This document shows, piece by piece, positions 20,945-32,619 of a stretch of DNA of 64,000 nt. Location: positions 10,280,501-10,344,500 of the forward strand of contig CM057473.1 in assembly GCA_030035585.1 (NCBI GenBank). The letters run 5' to 3'. Under the pieces are notes generated by a model. That model worked only from the letters and a program-made list of their open reading frames with translations. It was not told where the DNA came from and did not search any database. This stretch comes from Dugong dugon. Lineage: Eukaryota > Chordata > Mammalia > Sirenia > Dugongidae. Both the position numbers and the translations under genes were made by a program. Position 1 is the first letter of the stretch; each line of letters starts with the position of its first letter.

Positions 20945-21281
20945 GGTCTTTGGTAGTTTTGTGGTAGAATTCTTGCCTTCCATGTAGGAGACCCAGGTTC
21001 TATTCCCAGCCGATGAACCTCATGCACAGCTACCACCTGTCAGTGGAGACTTGTGTGTTTCTATGATGCTGAAAAGGTTTCAGCAGTGCTTCCAGATTAA
21101 GATAGGCTAGGAGAAAGGCCTGGCGATCTACTTCCAAAATCAGCCAATGAAAACCCTATGGATCACAACAGTTCAATCTTCAGCCTTTCATGGGGGTGGC
21201 GCAGGACTGAACAGCATTTCGTTTTATTGTAGATGGGGTCACCATGAGTTGGGGATGACTCAATGGCAGCTAACAACAACA
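20945..21281 (+). mobile_element. tRNA-Gly-headed SINE, 12-bp perfect TSD
   Basis: Head 'tttgtggtagaattcttgcc' and 'aggttctattcccagcc', body 'gcttccagattaagatagg' and 'aaaaccctatggatcacaac', end 'caatggcagctaacaacaac'. Flanked by 'attgctcattca' at 20933-20944 and 21282-21293. Confidence 0.94.
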
Positions 21282-21293
21282 ATTGCTCATTCA

Positions 21294-21899
21294 CCAGACA
21301 TCACCTGAGAGAGCTAAAGACTGATAAAAACTACAAAGTGACTATTTAGGGAAGAGATTCACTAACTAAAGGGACACAATCTCCTACATGCAAAAAATAA
21401 CTAAAAGTGAAGTGAAGATGGTCCTTTCCAATTTTGATGATCTAGGCATGAATGTCAACCCATATGTAGTATCCATCTGATAGTTATTACCAAACCCTGA
21501 GGCACCCTGATACCAAAATGCAAATATCTACTCTGAAGCTGCCCCCAAATGTCTCATTAAAGGTAAAAGGTGTTTATTTAGGTTCTTTGTTTGGGGCAAG
21601 AACATACAAATTCTTGCATGAGGTCTACATGGAAGAGCAAATCTTTAACGTATCCAAAACCAGTGACAAGATTAGCTGTAATAAAAAGAATTGGGAATAA
21701 AAAAATACAGTAAAAAGTTTTGATATTTTAAACTCATCTGCCTTTGAAATGTATTGTTCAGGCCGTCCTTTCCATTGTTTCAAAACTGTAATTTAAATAC
21801 ATTACAGTTTGAAATGGATGGAACTTAATTCATTAAAAATCACTAGAATTAATTCACATATGATTATTTAGAGCAAAAAACAATGCTTATGAAAAAGGC
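21294..21899. other. unique-looking, with one hairpin
   Basis: No frame or family recognised. An imperfect inverted repeat lies at about 21769-21817 ('caaaactgtaat' and 'attacagtttg'). Confidence 0.4.
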
Positions 21900-22785
21900 A
21901 AACTATAGATAGAGATAGTTAATAAACCAGTAGTTGCCAGGGGGGAAAGGGATGAATAGGTGAAGCACAGGGCATTTTTGGTAGTGAAACTATTCTGTAT
22001 GATACTTGTCTTAGGCTGGGTTCTCTAGAGAAGCAAAACCAGTGAAGCCTGTATATATGTACATATACACAGAGAGAGAGAGATGTATATCAAGGGAATG
22101 GCTCACCCAGTTGTAGAGACTGAAAGTTCCAAGTCTGTGGATCAGGTTGGAGGCTTCTCCTGACTCACGTAGCTGTAGGGCTGATGAACCCAAGATCGGC
22201 AGGTAAGCTGCTAGCTCAAGTCTCAAGAATCAGAGGTCAGGTGCAGGATCCAGAGTGAGCAAAAGCCAGCCAGCTTTGCCAAAAATTCCACCTATATTGG
22301 ATGCAGGCCGCATCCCCAAGGAAACTCCCTTTCAACAGATTGGCTGCTCATAACAGATCTCATCATGGAGGTGATTACATTTTATCAGATCTCATTATGG
22401 AGATGATTACATCATTACATAGCTGCCAAACTACATCATAACCACCAAACCACTGAGAATCATGGCCCAGCCAAGCTGACACACAACCTTAAGTATGATA
22501 ATACTGTAATGGCAGACACAACACGATCCATTTGTCAAAACCCATAGACCTGTATAACACAAAAAGTGATCCCTAATGTAAACTGTGAACTTTAGTTAAT
22601 AATAATGCATCAATGTTGGTTCATCAGTTGTAACAAATGCACCACACCACATGAATGCAGGATGTTAATAAGAGGAGGACAGTGTTCACGGGGAGAGGAA
22701 CATATGGGAACTCTACTGTCTGTACAATTTTTCTATAAACCTAAATCTACTCTAAGAAAGAAAGTCTATTTAAAAACTAAAAAGA
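21900..22785 (+). mobile_element. old L1 3' UTR split by a solo LTR
   Basis: Pieces 21900-22006 and 22506-22785. 'agtagttgccaggggggaaa' and 'ctattctgtatgatact' precede the LTR. 'gtaatggcagacacaac', 'tttgtcaaaacccatagacc' and 'ggttcatcagttgtaacaaa' follow. This is the placental-wide L1M-type 3' UTR, also seen at 30262-30508. Confidence 0.85.
22007..22500 (-). mobile_element. solo LTR, antisense, perfect 5-bp TSD
   Basis: Starts 'tgtcttaggctgggttctct' and ends near 'aaccttaagtatgata' (the outer CA decayed to TA). Flanked by 'atact' at 22002-22006 and 22501-22505. Same family as 14909-15358 in the opposite orientation. Confidence 0.9.
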
Positions 22786-23889
22786 AAAGTTCATGAATAT
22801 CCCTGTTTTAAGAGACAAAATATCTATTTTAAAAAAATGTTACCCATGAAAGAAGATATTTAGCATGTTATTATTAAATGGAATAAATTGTTTACATGAA
22901 ATATCTGTGGAGAGGACCCAGTTAAATATATTCTCCTGTAAAACACAGCTAAATATCCAAGTATGCCATATTCTAAGAGGTCCGTATATATTTAACACAA
23001 AAACAACTATGATCAATAGAAAAAGAATTTACTTTATCAAGAAGTAACTTAGTAAAAACTTAGGAAAGAGTCACTTCAAGCCAGACAGGCCTTAAATAAC
23101 AGGAGATTTTTCAGACAGAGGTCATGAGGCTTTGAAATGCACTTTCTAAAGAGAAAATGCTATTTTTTTCCAACTTAAGAGGGCTATGAGTCTGGTCACA
23201 TACTGGCATTCTCTATTCCCAAGGAAGCACTTGTATCTCTATGCATTTTCGGTCTACGTTTGGGACTTCTGTCTTGAAGGTACTTCTCTTTATAGTCTAC
23301 TTAGCAAAACATGAGCTGAGGGAAGCTCCACCTCACCTACAGACTTGTTTTTCTCCCCCACATCTCTGTCCTTGAAGTGATTGGTTATCCTATTCCACCA
23401 AGATTCATTATTATTTGGACAAATATTCAACAAATATTAACTTACCATCTTCAGGGAAAGCAACTGACAATGCGGTAGTTGTGAACAGGAAGTACTTTGA
23501 AAATATACATGTTGGTATATTTATTCACATTTTCTCTGTGAGACCTTGAACTAAAGTCTTAGAGATTCATCTTCCCCGTATGACATAAATTGACCACTAA
23601 GCCATACAGATGGCAAACACAGTTTTTCTGAGGCTTGCATAAGGCTTTACGAAAATCTTACCATGCATAATTATAGTCTTTTAAAATATGTAACATATTC
23701 CAGGAAAGAAATTCAGAGAAATTGATTACATTAAGTTCTAGTGGTAGTATTAATAGTAGAATTCAAAATGGAAGGAAGGGAAGAAGAGAGGAAGGGAGGG
23801 AGGAAGAGAAAATATTCAATCTATTGGGCTTTTTCCAAAATTCTAAAATTGGAGTTGCACTCTGAATTCAGCCCAGTCTGGAATGGATG
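22786..23889. other. unique-looking
   Basis: No frame or family recognised except the purine tract listed separately. Confidence 0.4.
23770..23812. repeat. polypurine (GGAA/GGGA) tract
   Basis: 43 bases almost entirely A and G, mainly GGAA, GAGG and GGGA units. Confidence 0.85.
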
Positions 23890-24250
23890 GGGTTGAAGAG
23901 TGTATTGGTTAAATGTGTTAGGCTATGAGTAACAGAAAACTAAACATACAGTTGCTTAATAAAGAGTTTATTTTTCTCACACAGAAAAAAAAATCCAGAA
24001 GAAATGATCCAGGACTGGGGTATTTGATAAATAATATTATCAAGAACCAAGCTCCTTCTATATGCTTTCTGTTATCTTCAGTGTGTGACTGTCATCCTCA
24101 TGGTCAAAGTGACTTCTCAACCTACTGGCAAACTTCGCATATTCCAGGCAGGAAGAAGGGGAAGGGGAGAAGGTAAACAGCTTCCCCTGGTGGAACTTTT
24201 CCCTAGATCTCACTAGTCCCCATTCTGTTACATGACCACCTCTAGCTGCA
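23890..24250 (+). mobile_element. ancient mammalian repeat (tentative)
   Basis: 'ctatgagtaacagaaaacta', 'aataaagagtttatttttct' and 'tcatcctcatggtcaaag' follow the order of a common old mammalian interspersed repeat that I cannot name. Confidence 0.35.
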
Positions 24251-25573
24251 AGAGGAACTGGCTATTCAAGGGTTCCCTTTGCACCCTCAATAGTACAGAA
24301 ATACCAAGAAGGAGGGCTTTGTTGACCAAGTCAATATATAGGATCTGCCACAGAATATTAGACTGCAAAGTCTTTCCAGAAGAAGAGAGCTTTGAAATAC
24401 ATCCTGGAAAGTGAGTGTAGACTATGGTGGGGAGAAGGGAAACCAAGACACAGGAGGTATCCAATGAAGATTCTGCATGGCTAGTTTTCTTTTGCCCTTT
24501 GATACTGTAAACTGTTGTAAGTAAAAATGGACCCAGGTATATCCAAAGTCAGGAAAACTCTAAGGAATCCATCTGAGTGCATATTAGATGCTTGATAAAT
24601 TTTTATTGAGTGACTGAATGGATGAATTGTAATCTTGCTGCTTCTTTTGCAAAAGCCAAATGCTTATTTGAGGCTTTCATTATGTAAAGAGTTGTTGATG
24701 TTTGAAAGTGAATTCTTTGAGTTCTGCTCACTAGGGTGAAAGATAAAAGCTTGATAGTGTATTTTCAATACTGATCACCAGAATTAAATCTGAAACCTAT
24801 TCTGACACAAGTCATTAGTTTTAGTATTTTGAAGGCTAAAGGGAAACACACGATTTGTTCATTCTACTCACTGATGAAATATTTCCAGAAAATAGTTGGT
24901 CATAGAATATCCATAACCTGAATCATTCTAAATTTTACTTTTAATCTTCTTTAAAACAAATGAAACTGTAATTTCATGATGTATCAAGTACAGAAAAGGA
25001 AGACTGAGCTTTTGCAATGAACTGGACAAAATAGTTGTTTTTGTGGGAGTGATCTCACCCAACAGATCTCACCTGAGCTTTAGAAAATGGAGCCAACATA
25101 ACACACAAGACAGAGATTTGCTCTTTGTCGCAGGAAAAGAAAATTATAGGCTTGGGCTCAAGTAATAATCTGAACAAGATGGAAGATTTTCTTTCTAAAA
25201 AATAAGAAAGAGAAATTGTGAGTACACAATATGGTTTAGTTCTCAAGATGACGGAAACAGCAGTCATTATATAATGCTCTTCGTTTCAGGAAACAATTGT
25301 CCTGGAAGATGAATTCTGAATGCCGAACGAGAACATGGAATGATTCAATTCCATGTAATTTGCATCTATTGGGTCCACACTTTGTGGCCACAAATTTTCA
25401 TAGGCCCAGAGGAAGCAGGCATAAAACTACATGGTCTCTGCCTTCGTATTATTCATAATCTTGTGAGAAAGGCAAATGTAAACAACAAACACACAAGCAA
25501 ACTTCAGAACAGTACACATGCTTTCATGGAGGCATCAGACAAACAACTGTAAACAAATCTGCCTCTGAAAGAT
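24251..25573. other. mostly unique-looking; possible L2 end at 24575-24640
   Basis: 'gatgcttgataaatttttat' followed by 'tgaatggatgaa' near 24588-24628 resembles an L2 3' terminus. Nothing else recognised. Confidence 0.4.
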
Positions 25574-26105
25574 GAGAGAAGACCACAGAAAAGCTGATGA
25601 CCCCAATAATCTGACCCACTGGCATTCAAGTCCCTGTATAGTCAAGTTTACTTGTACACTGACTCAAGGCTGAGCTGGGTGACCAATAGAATACTGAGGA
25701 AGTGACATTGTGTGGCTTCCAAGGCTAGGTCATAAAGATAGTTCTGTTTCATCTTTGCTGTCTTTGGCCCCACTTGCTCTGGGAGAAGCCAAGCTCCATG
25801 TCATAAGAACAATCGAGCAGCCCTAAGGATGTCTAAAGGTGAGGAGCTGAGGCCTCACGCCAACAGCCAACACCAACTTGCCGGCCAGGTGAGTGGGCAG
25901 TCTTCAAAGTAGAACCCCTGGCTCCAAACATCCAACTGACTGCACCCCCAGCCAACATCTTGACTACCATTGCTTGAAAGACCCCAAGTAAGGACTACCC
26001 AGCTAAGCCAATCCCAAATTCCTGGCTTACTATGTGTTATTAAATATGTTATTATGTATCACTAATTTGGGATTAATTTGCTATGCAGCAATAGATAACT
26101 AATAC
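25574..26105 (+). mobile_element. ancient LTR (ERVL/MaLR-like)
   Basis: 'aagctgatgaccccaataat', 'acactgactcaaggctgagc', 'ctatgcagcaatagataact' and the ending 'aatacaca' follow an old mammalian LTR. 5' boundary approximate. The CAG/GTGAGT donor-like string near 25887 is part of it. Confidence 0.55.
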
Positions 26106-26109
26106 ACAT

Positions 26110-26690
26110 CTTAATGGATCCACTGGAATTAGCTAGACAAAGGGGTGATAGAACTCATTCTAAGAAGAAACAGAGTTGTGAAATGGCAGATGTGTTTAGA
26201 AAAAGAAGAGAAACTCAAAAAGCAGTAGCATGAGGGTACATGAAGTCCCAGGACAGAAGATGAGGGTAGGAAAGAAAGAGGCATTTGCTGAGATTATGAA
26301 TCCCAAAATGAGGAGTTTGGGTTTTATCATTGTAGGCACTGGGAGGTAACGGACACTTGTAAGTAGTGGTGATAATAATGATAATGGTAATAATCACCTA
26401 TAGGATCCCTGGTGGCACAGTAGTTAAGTGATATGGCTGCTAACCAAAAGGTCAGCATTTCGAATCTACCAGCCATTCCTTGGAAACCCTATGGGGCAGT
26501 TCTACTCTGTCCTTTAGGGATGCTATGGGTCAGAATCAACTCAATGGCAATGATTTTGGTTTGTATGGGACTTACCATGTTCCAGGCACAACTCTATGAA
26601 ATAGGTGATTTTGTGCCATTTTACAGAGCAGGAAACCAAAGCACAGGAAAGGAGGCATGGAAGTTGAGGATGTTTGCAAGGGAATGATTA
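26110..26690 (-). mobile_element. L2 then MIR relics, antisense; the MIR is split by an AfroSINE
   Basis: 26270-26345 ('atgaggagtttgggttttat') resembles antisense L2. 'gataataatggtaataatca' before the SINE, and 'catgttccaggcacaactc' plus 'ccattttacagagcaggaaa' after it, match antisense MIR. The AfroSINE at 26402-26565 interrupts the MIR. Confidence 0.6.
26402..26565 (+). mobile_element. AfroSINE
   Basis: 'ggatccctggtggcacagta', 'ctaaccaaaaggtcagcat', 'ggaaaccctatggggcagtt' and 'cagaatcaactcaatggcaa', with a GGTTT-type tail. Confidence 0.92.
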
Positions 26691-26876
26691 ACAATATAGA
26701 TCAGAAAAAGAAAGGAAGTGGAAACAGACAGGAGGTACTGATGAGTAACGAGAGCAGTGGTCACAGTGAGGCTGAAGTAGGATCACTCACGTAAATGAAC
26801 GAAGATGCAGGAGGTCATAGTTTCAGAATGGAATCCAGAGGCAAAGGGGAGATTATCCCTACTAAGAAGAGGGAAG
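26691..26876. other. no recognised feature
   Basis: Purine-rich unique-looking segment. Confidence 0.4.
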
Positions 26877-27161
26877 AGGCATCAGTGGTTTAATGGTAGA
26901 ATTCTCACCTTCCCTGTAGAAGACCAGGGTTTGATTCCCAGTCAATGCACCTCATGCACAGCCACTACCCATCTGTCAGTAGAGGCTTGCATGTTGCTAT
27001 AACGCTGAACAGATTTCAGCCGAAAATCAGCCCATGAAAACCTTATGGATCACAACAGTCTGCAACCCATCATGGGGATGGTGCAGGACCGGCAGCCTTT
27101 CATTCCATTATCATGAGGTCACCACGAGTCAGGGCTGGCTCAACAGCAACTAATAACAACA
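26877..27161 (+). mobile_element. tRNA-Gly-headed SINE
   Basis: Head 'gtttaatggtagaattctca' and 'agggtttgattcccagtc', body shortened around 27015-27030, end 'cagcaactaataacaac'. Probable TSD 'aagaagaggga' (from 26864) and 'aagaagagaa' (from 27162). Confidence 0.88.
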
Positions 27162-27169
27162 AAGAAGAG

Positions 27170-27627
27170 AAGAAATTATTATAGAGCAAGATCTATGGGG
27201 AATTGCTGAAAACGAAATCAAAGGAGATATTTAAAGAGTGCTAGGTTGGAGCCTTTAGGTGCAAGATTTAACATTGCCTGCTGAGAGTGAAGGGATTCCA
27301 TATGAGACAGAATTTTAAGGAAAATATGAAATGTTTGTAAATGCTGCCATGGGAAATGAAAAGGGAAGCTTACAAGTACCAAAAACCATCACCAGACAAC
27401 GCTAAGATCTCCTTGAGTTTGGATGTCAAAGGAATGTTTAGAGAGTGATTTACTGGCTAGAGAGTAATCTTGTACAAAAGCCCAAGAGGTGAACTCAGAA
27501 AGGACATAGAACTGAGCCATTCATTTGGTAAGTAATAGGAGGTGGCCTTGTGAGAGCAAAGAGAACCTGGATTTATCTTCAAAGCATTCAACACTTTGTT
27601 CCAAAAAAAAAAAAATTTACTTTGTTC
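27170..27627. other. no recognised feature
   Basis: Unique-looking, with a short A run at 27603-27615. Confidence 0.4.
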
Positions 27628-27642
27628 AAAAGTAAGGCTATG

Positions 27643-27890
27643 CTTCATCTTAAGTGAGAATAAAAGCACAATTGGAAGAGCATAGTTAATGTCACTGAAC
27701 TGTGCATGTAGACGTTTTTGAAATGCTGTATCTTTGGCTATGGTATTTTCACCAAAAAAAAAGGTTGAGAAGTTAGAGGGTTGACATGTTGTGGGGTTGT
27801 TAACCAATGTCATAAAACAATATGTGTACTACTGTTTCATGAGAAACTATTTGTTCTGTAAGCCTTCACTTGAAGTACAAAAAAAAAAAA
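27643..27890 (+). mobile_element. 248-bp L1 3' end with double tail, 13-bp TSD
   Basis: Same structure as 1340-1610: first end 'tctttggctatggtattttc', A tract (27756-27764), then 'gggttgacatgttgtggggt' to the second end 'cttcacttgaagtac' and a second A tract. The direct repeat 'aagtaaggctatg' at 27630-27642 and 27891-27903 proves that the whole double-tailed unit inserted in one event. Confidence 0.92.
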
Positions 27891-27903
27891 AAGTAAGGCT
27901 ATG

Positions 27904-28961
27904 TATTAGGATAGAGCCCCTCATCTTACAGTTTGCTAGGGTAAATTCAATGGATAGAAGATTGAAATCAAATATTAAATACAGAATAACTCCAAGTGAT
28001 AGTACAATTTTTGTTTCATTTTATACTTTTGATATGTATAGTTAAGAACCAGTCTGGAGGTTTATCACTGAAACAAATGCTGAATGATACTGATAATAGC
28101 AAATATTTAATGAAGTTTTGCTATTGTTATAAATAATTAATTGCATTCATAACCAAGAGTAACCAGGTAAAAAATTTGGTTTCTTCCAAGAAGACTCTTC
28201 CCTCAAGGATATTTTCAGGGCAGCTATAAAGTGATCATATCCTGCACTTTTCTTTTCTGCAGAGATTCTCAAGGAAAACTCCCTGTCTAAATGGAGGCCA
28301 TGATTTTTGCCACCTTCCCATTGGGAACTCAGCGTCCTTCTTTGTATTTTGCAAGATGCTTTAAACTCCTGTGGGGTAAAGGTGTTGTGAAATTACTATT
28401 ATTATCTAACTCCTGTTCTCATCTACACTTATTTCTCTGAAAGTTCTATTCATAGTTTCTGTAAAAGCCAAACTGAATATTTGCTTGGAGTGTTAATGAA
28501 CCATTAAAAATCACCCAGAATTGCTTCTGAAGTGAAAGTGAAGGAAGTACAACAAGAAGGGAAAAAAAATCTAAAAAGAAAATCAGAATGAATACACTTC
28601 TTATTTAAAGATAAACATTCCTTTAAACATCTCCCAAGATCTTTTTAAATAATCAACCAATGACCTAATTTATCTTCTTGGTGGTGAGGTTTCATCAAAA
28701 ACCGCTCCATCTTGGTCCTACCATCTTGTGGGTCTCAATTACGGTAGGTTAAAGTTCGTCATTCTCTCCTCCACTTGCCCATGGACTGCAAGCCTTATTA
28801 TAGCACTCTAATATCTCATCGTGATTGATTATGTACTTTTCTGTTTTGCTTACTCTTGCTTTAAGCTCTTCCTAGTGACTAGGAATCTTACTCATTTTGA
28901 ATCACTTCAGTACCTAGCGGAGTTCCCAGTAAAGGAGAAGAAATGTTCTTATACTGAATTT
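27904..28961. other. no recognised feature
   Basis: AT-rich, unique-looking, no convincing frame. Confidence 0.4.
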
Positions 28962-29118
28962 CTGAGCCCTGGTGGCAAAGTGTTTAAGAGCTCAGGCTGC
29001 TAACCAAAAGGTAGGCAGTTTAAATCCAGCAGTTGCTCTTTGGAAACCCTACTGGGCGGTTCTACTCTGTCTTATAGTGTCGCTATAACTTGGAATCGAC
29101 TCAACGGCACACAACAAT
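28962..29118 (+). mobile_element. AfroSINE
   Basis: 'gagccctggtggcaaagtg', 'gctaaccaaaaggtaggcag', 'tggaaaccctactgggcgg', 'ttggaatcgactcaacggc'. Confidence 0.9.
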
Positions 29119-29364
29119 AACCCAAAGATCAGCACAATTTCCTAACGTAGGTCAGCTTCTATTTTCCATTCAAAACTATCTTTCTGAAATACGATAGGTA
29201 AACATCAAAATTAAGGTGAAAGGAAGTGCTAAATAGAAACTAGGCCGAGCGAGGAACCCCCTAGAGCATGCCAGAGGAAGCCTGAAACTCAATGATAAGT
29301 CAAGTGTTCCTTCCTGTGTTGGCATGTTCCGTGTTATACTGGAATGATAATTCCCATGATGCAC
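29119..29364. other. no recognised feature
   Basis: Unique-looking. Confidence 0.4.
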
Positions 29365-29450
29365 TAGATTATTCCTGCCTTATTCCTCTTTGTAAGCCCA
29401 GAGCCTAGCGCAGTGCCTGACAAAAGGCAGGTGCTCAATAAATATTGAAC
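29365..29450 (+). mobile_element. L2 LINE 3' end
   Basis: 'gcccagagcctagcgcagtg' and 'aggtgctcaataaatattga' are typical L2 3'-terminal words. Confidence 0.65.
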
Positions 29451-29524
29451 AATTAAAATGGCAAATGCTGAGGTGCATTTTCCTAAGGATAATGAAGCTT
29501 TATCACTAAAATGAACAACATTTA

Positions 29525-29910
29525 CTTTTTTTCTTTTTTTTAATTGTGCTTTAGGTGAAAGTTTATAGCTCAAGTTAATTTCTCATTCAAAAATTTATAC
29601 ACATATTGTTTTGTGACATTAGTTGCAATCCCAACAATGTGACAGCATACTCCCCCTTTCCACTCTGGGTTCCCAGTGTCCATTCAACCAGTTCCTGTCC
29701 CTTCTTGCCTTCTCATCCTGCCTGCAGACAGGAGCTACCGATTTGGTTTCGTATATCTGACTGAACTAAGAAGCATGCTCCTCATGTATATTATTTTTTG
29801 TTTTATAGTTCTGTCTAATCTTTGTCTGAAGAGTGGGCTTCTGGAATGGTTTCAGTTCTGGGTTAACAGTGTGTCTGGGGGCCATAGTTTCAGGGGTTCC
29901 TTCAGTCTCT
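29525..29910 (-). mobile_element. L1 3' UTR, antisense, 18-bp TSD
   Basis: T-rich tail, then 'gtgctttaggtgaaagttta', 'ttgttttgtgacattagttg', 'gtctaatctttgtctgaaga', 'gtctgggggccatagtttca'. Flanked by 29507-29524 and 29911-29928, 16 of 18 identical ('taaaatgaa' core). Confidence 0.93.
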
Positions 29911-30044
29911 TAAAATGAATGACATTTATATATTTTAATCTTTCCTTAAAGAAATAACTTCTCTGCTTGTCCTCTTTTGAGCACAATAAACATATCCAAA
30001 TTTCTGCTTAATGCTCACTTCCCCCGAGGGGCATTCCCTGGCCA

Positions 30045-30245
30045 CTCTGTCTAAAATAGCTCCCCCTTGGTCCTTCTCAATCCCATCTCCCGAATCTTAT
30101 CTCTCGATTGAACTTAACACCCTACAAATTCATCATATTCCTATGTCTATGGTCCTTTCTCACTCCAGAACATAAGCTTCCTGTTAGCAAGACCACTGTC
30201 TGCACGGTTCTCCACTGTATCCAGGACCTAGAACAAAGATGGACA
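30045..30245 (+). mobile_element. L2 LINE 3' region
   Basis: 'ccagaacataagcttcctgt', 'gaccactgtctgcacggttc' and 'ccactgtatccaggacctag' follow the L2 3' consensus order. Confidence 0.55.
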
Positions 30246-30261
30246 AACCCAGCTGTATATT

Positions 30262-30508
30262 GGAAACACCAGAGCATTGTAGTAAGCATTTGTCAAAACC
30301 CACAGGATTATACAACACAGTGAATCCTAATGTAAACTATGACTTTGATTAATAATAGCACATGAATATTGGTTCATCAATTGTAACAAGTGAACCACAT
30401 GAAGGAGGGGTAGTAAAGCAGAAAAATGTGCAGAGGGGAGGGCTTTATTGGAACTCTCTGTACTTTCTATGCAATTTTTCTGTAAACCTGAAACTGCTCT
30501 AAAAATTG
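30262..30508 (+). mobile_element. old L1 3' UTR end
   Basis: 'catttgtcaaaacccacagg', 'aatgtaaactatgactttg' and 'ctgtaaacctgaaactgctc' match the same old L1 end as 22520-22785. Confidence 0.82.
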
Positions 30509-30509
30509 T

Positions 30510-30660
30510 GTGGTGGTTAGTTGTTAGTCGATTCTGACTCATAGTGACCCCATGTGCGCAGAGCAGCACTGCTCCATAGGGTTTTCAAGGCTGTGACTTT
30601 TTGGAAGCAGATCTCCAGGCCTATCTCCTGAGGTGCTACTGGGTAAAGTCTACTAAAAAA
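30510..30660 (-). mobile_element. AfroSINE, antisense
   Basis: 'ttgttagtcgattctgactc', 'atagtgaccccatgtgcgc', 'ctccatagggttttcaaggc' and 'gcagatctccaggcctatct'. The tRNA head is missing, and it sits at the tail of the old L1. Confidence 0.82.
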
Positions 30661-30664
30661 AAAA

Positions 30665-30802
30665 GAAGAAGATGCCCAGACCCATCTCAAAACAATTAAA
30701 CCACAATTTCTGGGACAAGGTACTCGGGCATGACTATTTCATCTTGTTTTATGATTAACGTGATTATAGTTGGCGGCCAAGTTGGAGAATCACTGACTTA
30801 GA
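30665..30802 (+). mobile_element. MER5A-like hAT relic, 5' truncated
   Basis: 'gatgcccagacccatctc', 'acaattaaaccacaatttct' and terminal 'aagttggagaatcactg' (TIR 'gagaaccactg' with one change). Confidence 0.65.
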
Positions 30803-32207
30803 ACATAACAGATGATTAATAAATACATGTGAAATGAATGAGTGAATTAATTAAAGAACAATTAACTAGAACTCAGCACTCATTCCTTAGCATCTGACCT
30901 TTTACATAGAAAACATCCCTTTGTTTACTTTCAAAGCCACAGCTATAATGCCAAATAGCTGTCTTGAAAATTATGGCTTTTAATTTAAGAATCAACCCTT
31001 TACCACTACTGGAAAAGCAACCCATGCTGGTTTCGAAGCAGCATCTTTGTTTATAAAGGACAGTGTATTACGGAACCAAAGCAAGTAAACAGAACCCTTG
31101 GAAAATCTGAAGATAAACTAACGTGTACAGGACAAATGGGTGAGTGTGATAAGGGAATCAGTTAGCACACACCAAGCCATATGCAGCTTTTGAAAAACGG
31201 GAAATGTCAGCCACCCAGACAAAGCAAATATACAATATCCAAAATTACAAAACATGAACTCTTTTGAAAATATTCTTGAAAATATTTATTTTACTCTGCC
31301 TTCTGTCAATCAATAAACTCCTCATGCAGTTCTCAGAGGAAGGAAATATTCGCAAAGATTATATCTTGCCCTTCAGTGAGCTTCACGTAGTAGATGGATT
31401 TATTCCTGCATTTTGTAAGTTATTCCATCACCCACTCACGCTCTGCCTCAGATAGTAATAGAGAAAACATTAAAAATCCTATCAACTTCTGACAGTCTAA
31501 AAGACAGATATGATCTTCCCTCCGGATAATTCATATTTTTCTTTAGTCCTTCCCATCAGTCCTGAGACAGCCAGGAAAACAAACTGGTTGAAAAGATCTA
31601 CCTAGTGGACCGGAGGGGAACATTTTCCTTTCTTTACAAAGCTCTCGTTCCTTCCATCCTAAACACAAGTGTCTGGTCCAGGCCATATGGACTTTGCCAG
31701 GAATTAGTTCATCCAATTTCCAAGTTGCTACAGGGCTACAAGTAACAACCAGGAACAGTGGTTATTTAGTGCAACCAAGAATTCTTCAGATGGATACAAA
31801 CGCGGAATAAACTTTGGATTAAATATTATTGGATAAACTATTTCTTTCTAGACTGAGAATGACTTATTTGATTCTAGACGATAATCCCATTCTTGGGAAG
31901 GTTGTTTTGCCTTGTGTTTGCTAAAAGTGTAAATCATATCCTAAGACACTTCCTTTTCCGTCCCTCATGAGTATCACCTTAACCACATTCTGTGAGGGGA
32001 AAAGCTTATAGCCTTGGCCACAGTTTTTCTGCACGTGGATTGTTATCATCCTACTAGATCCACTCTCTATCATCCTGTAGACCTAGAGAGACGATTCCTC
32101 TTGCCCACTGGATGACTGACCAGAAGTGAGGGGATGGTGGTTAACTTCCTACCTCTACCTAATACCTCTCACCTGCCTGTCTCAAAGCCCGAAACTCACT
32201 AAATATG
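30803..32207. other. unique-looking
   Basis: No confident family. 'gattaataaatacatgtg' near 30812 could be an L2 end. No frame worth noting. Confidence 0.4.
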
Positions 32208-32619
32208 TGTTACGGATTGAATCCCCCCTCCAAATATGTGTTGGAATCCTAAACTTTCTAACTGTTGATGTAATCCCGTTTGGGAATAGGGTTTTCTTTG
32301 TTATGTTAATGAGGTCATATCAGTGTAGGGTTTGTCCTAAACCTAATCACTTCTGAGTGATATAAAGAACAGCAGAGACAAGCCAGCACAAAGGGGGAAA
32401 GATAGACGCCATGTGGAGATAGCCAAGAAGCCAAGGAACACCGGGACCAGAGAAGCTGAGACAAGGATTTTCACCCAGATCGGACAGAAAGACTTCCTCT
32501 AGAGCCTGTGCCCTGAACTCAGATTTCTAACTTCCTAAACTGTGAGAAAATACGTTTCTGCTTGTTAAAGCCACCCACTTGAGGTATTTTTGTTACGGCA
32601 GCACTGAGAAACTAAGACA
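32208..32619 (+). mobile_element. MaLR-type solo LTR, near-perfect TSD
   Basis: Starts 'tgttacggattgaatccccc' and ends 'gagaaactaagaca', with 'gtgagaaaatacgtttctgc' upstream (AATAAA-type site decayed). Flanks 'atatg' and 'atgtg', 4 of 5. 412 bp, no internal region. Confidence 0.88.

Noticed and set aside
25880-25895. CAG/GTGAGT donor-like string as an exon end
   Set aside because: It is part of an ancient LTR, with no paired acceptor and no open exon.
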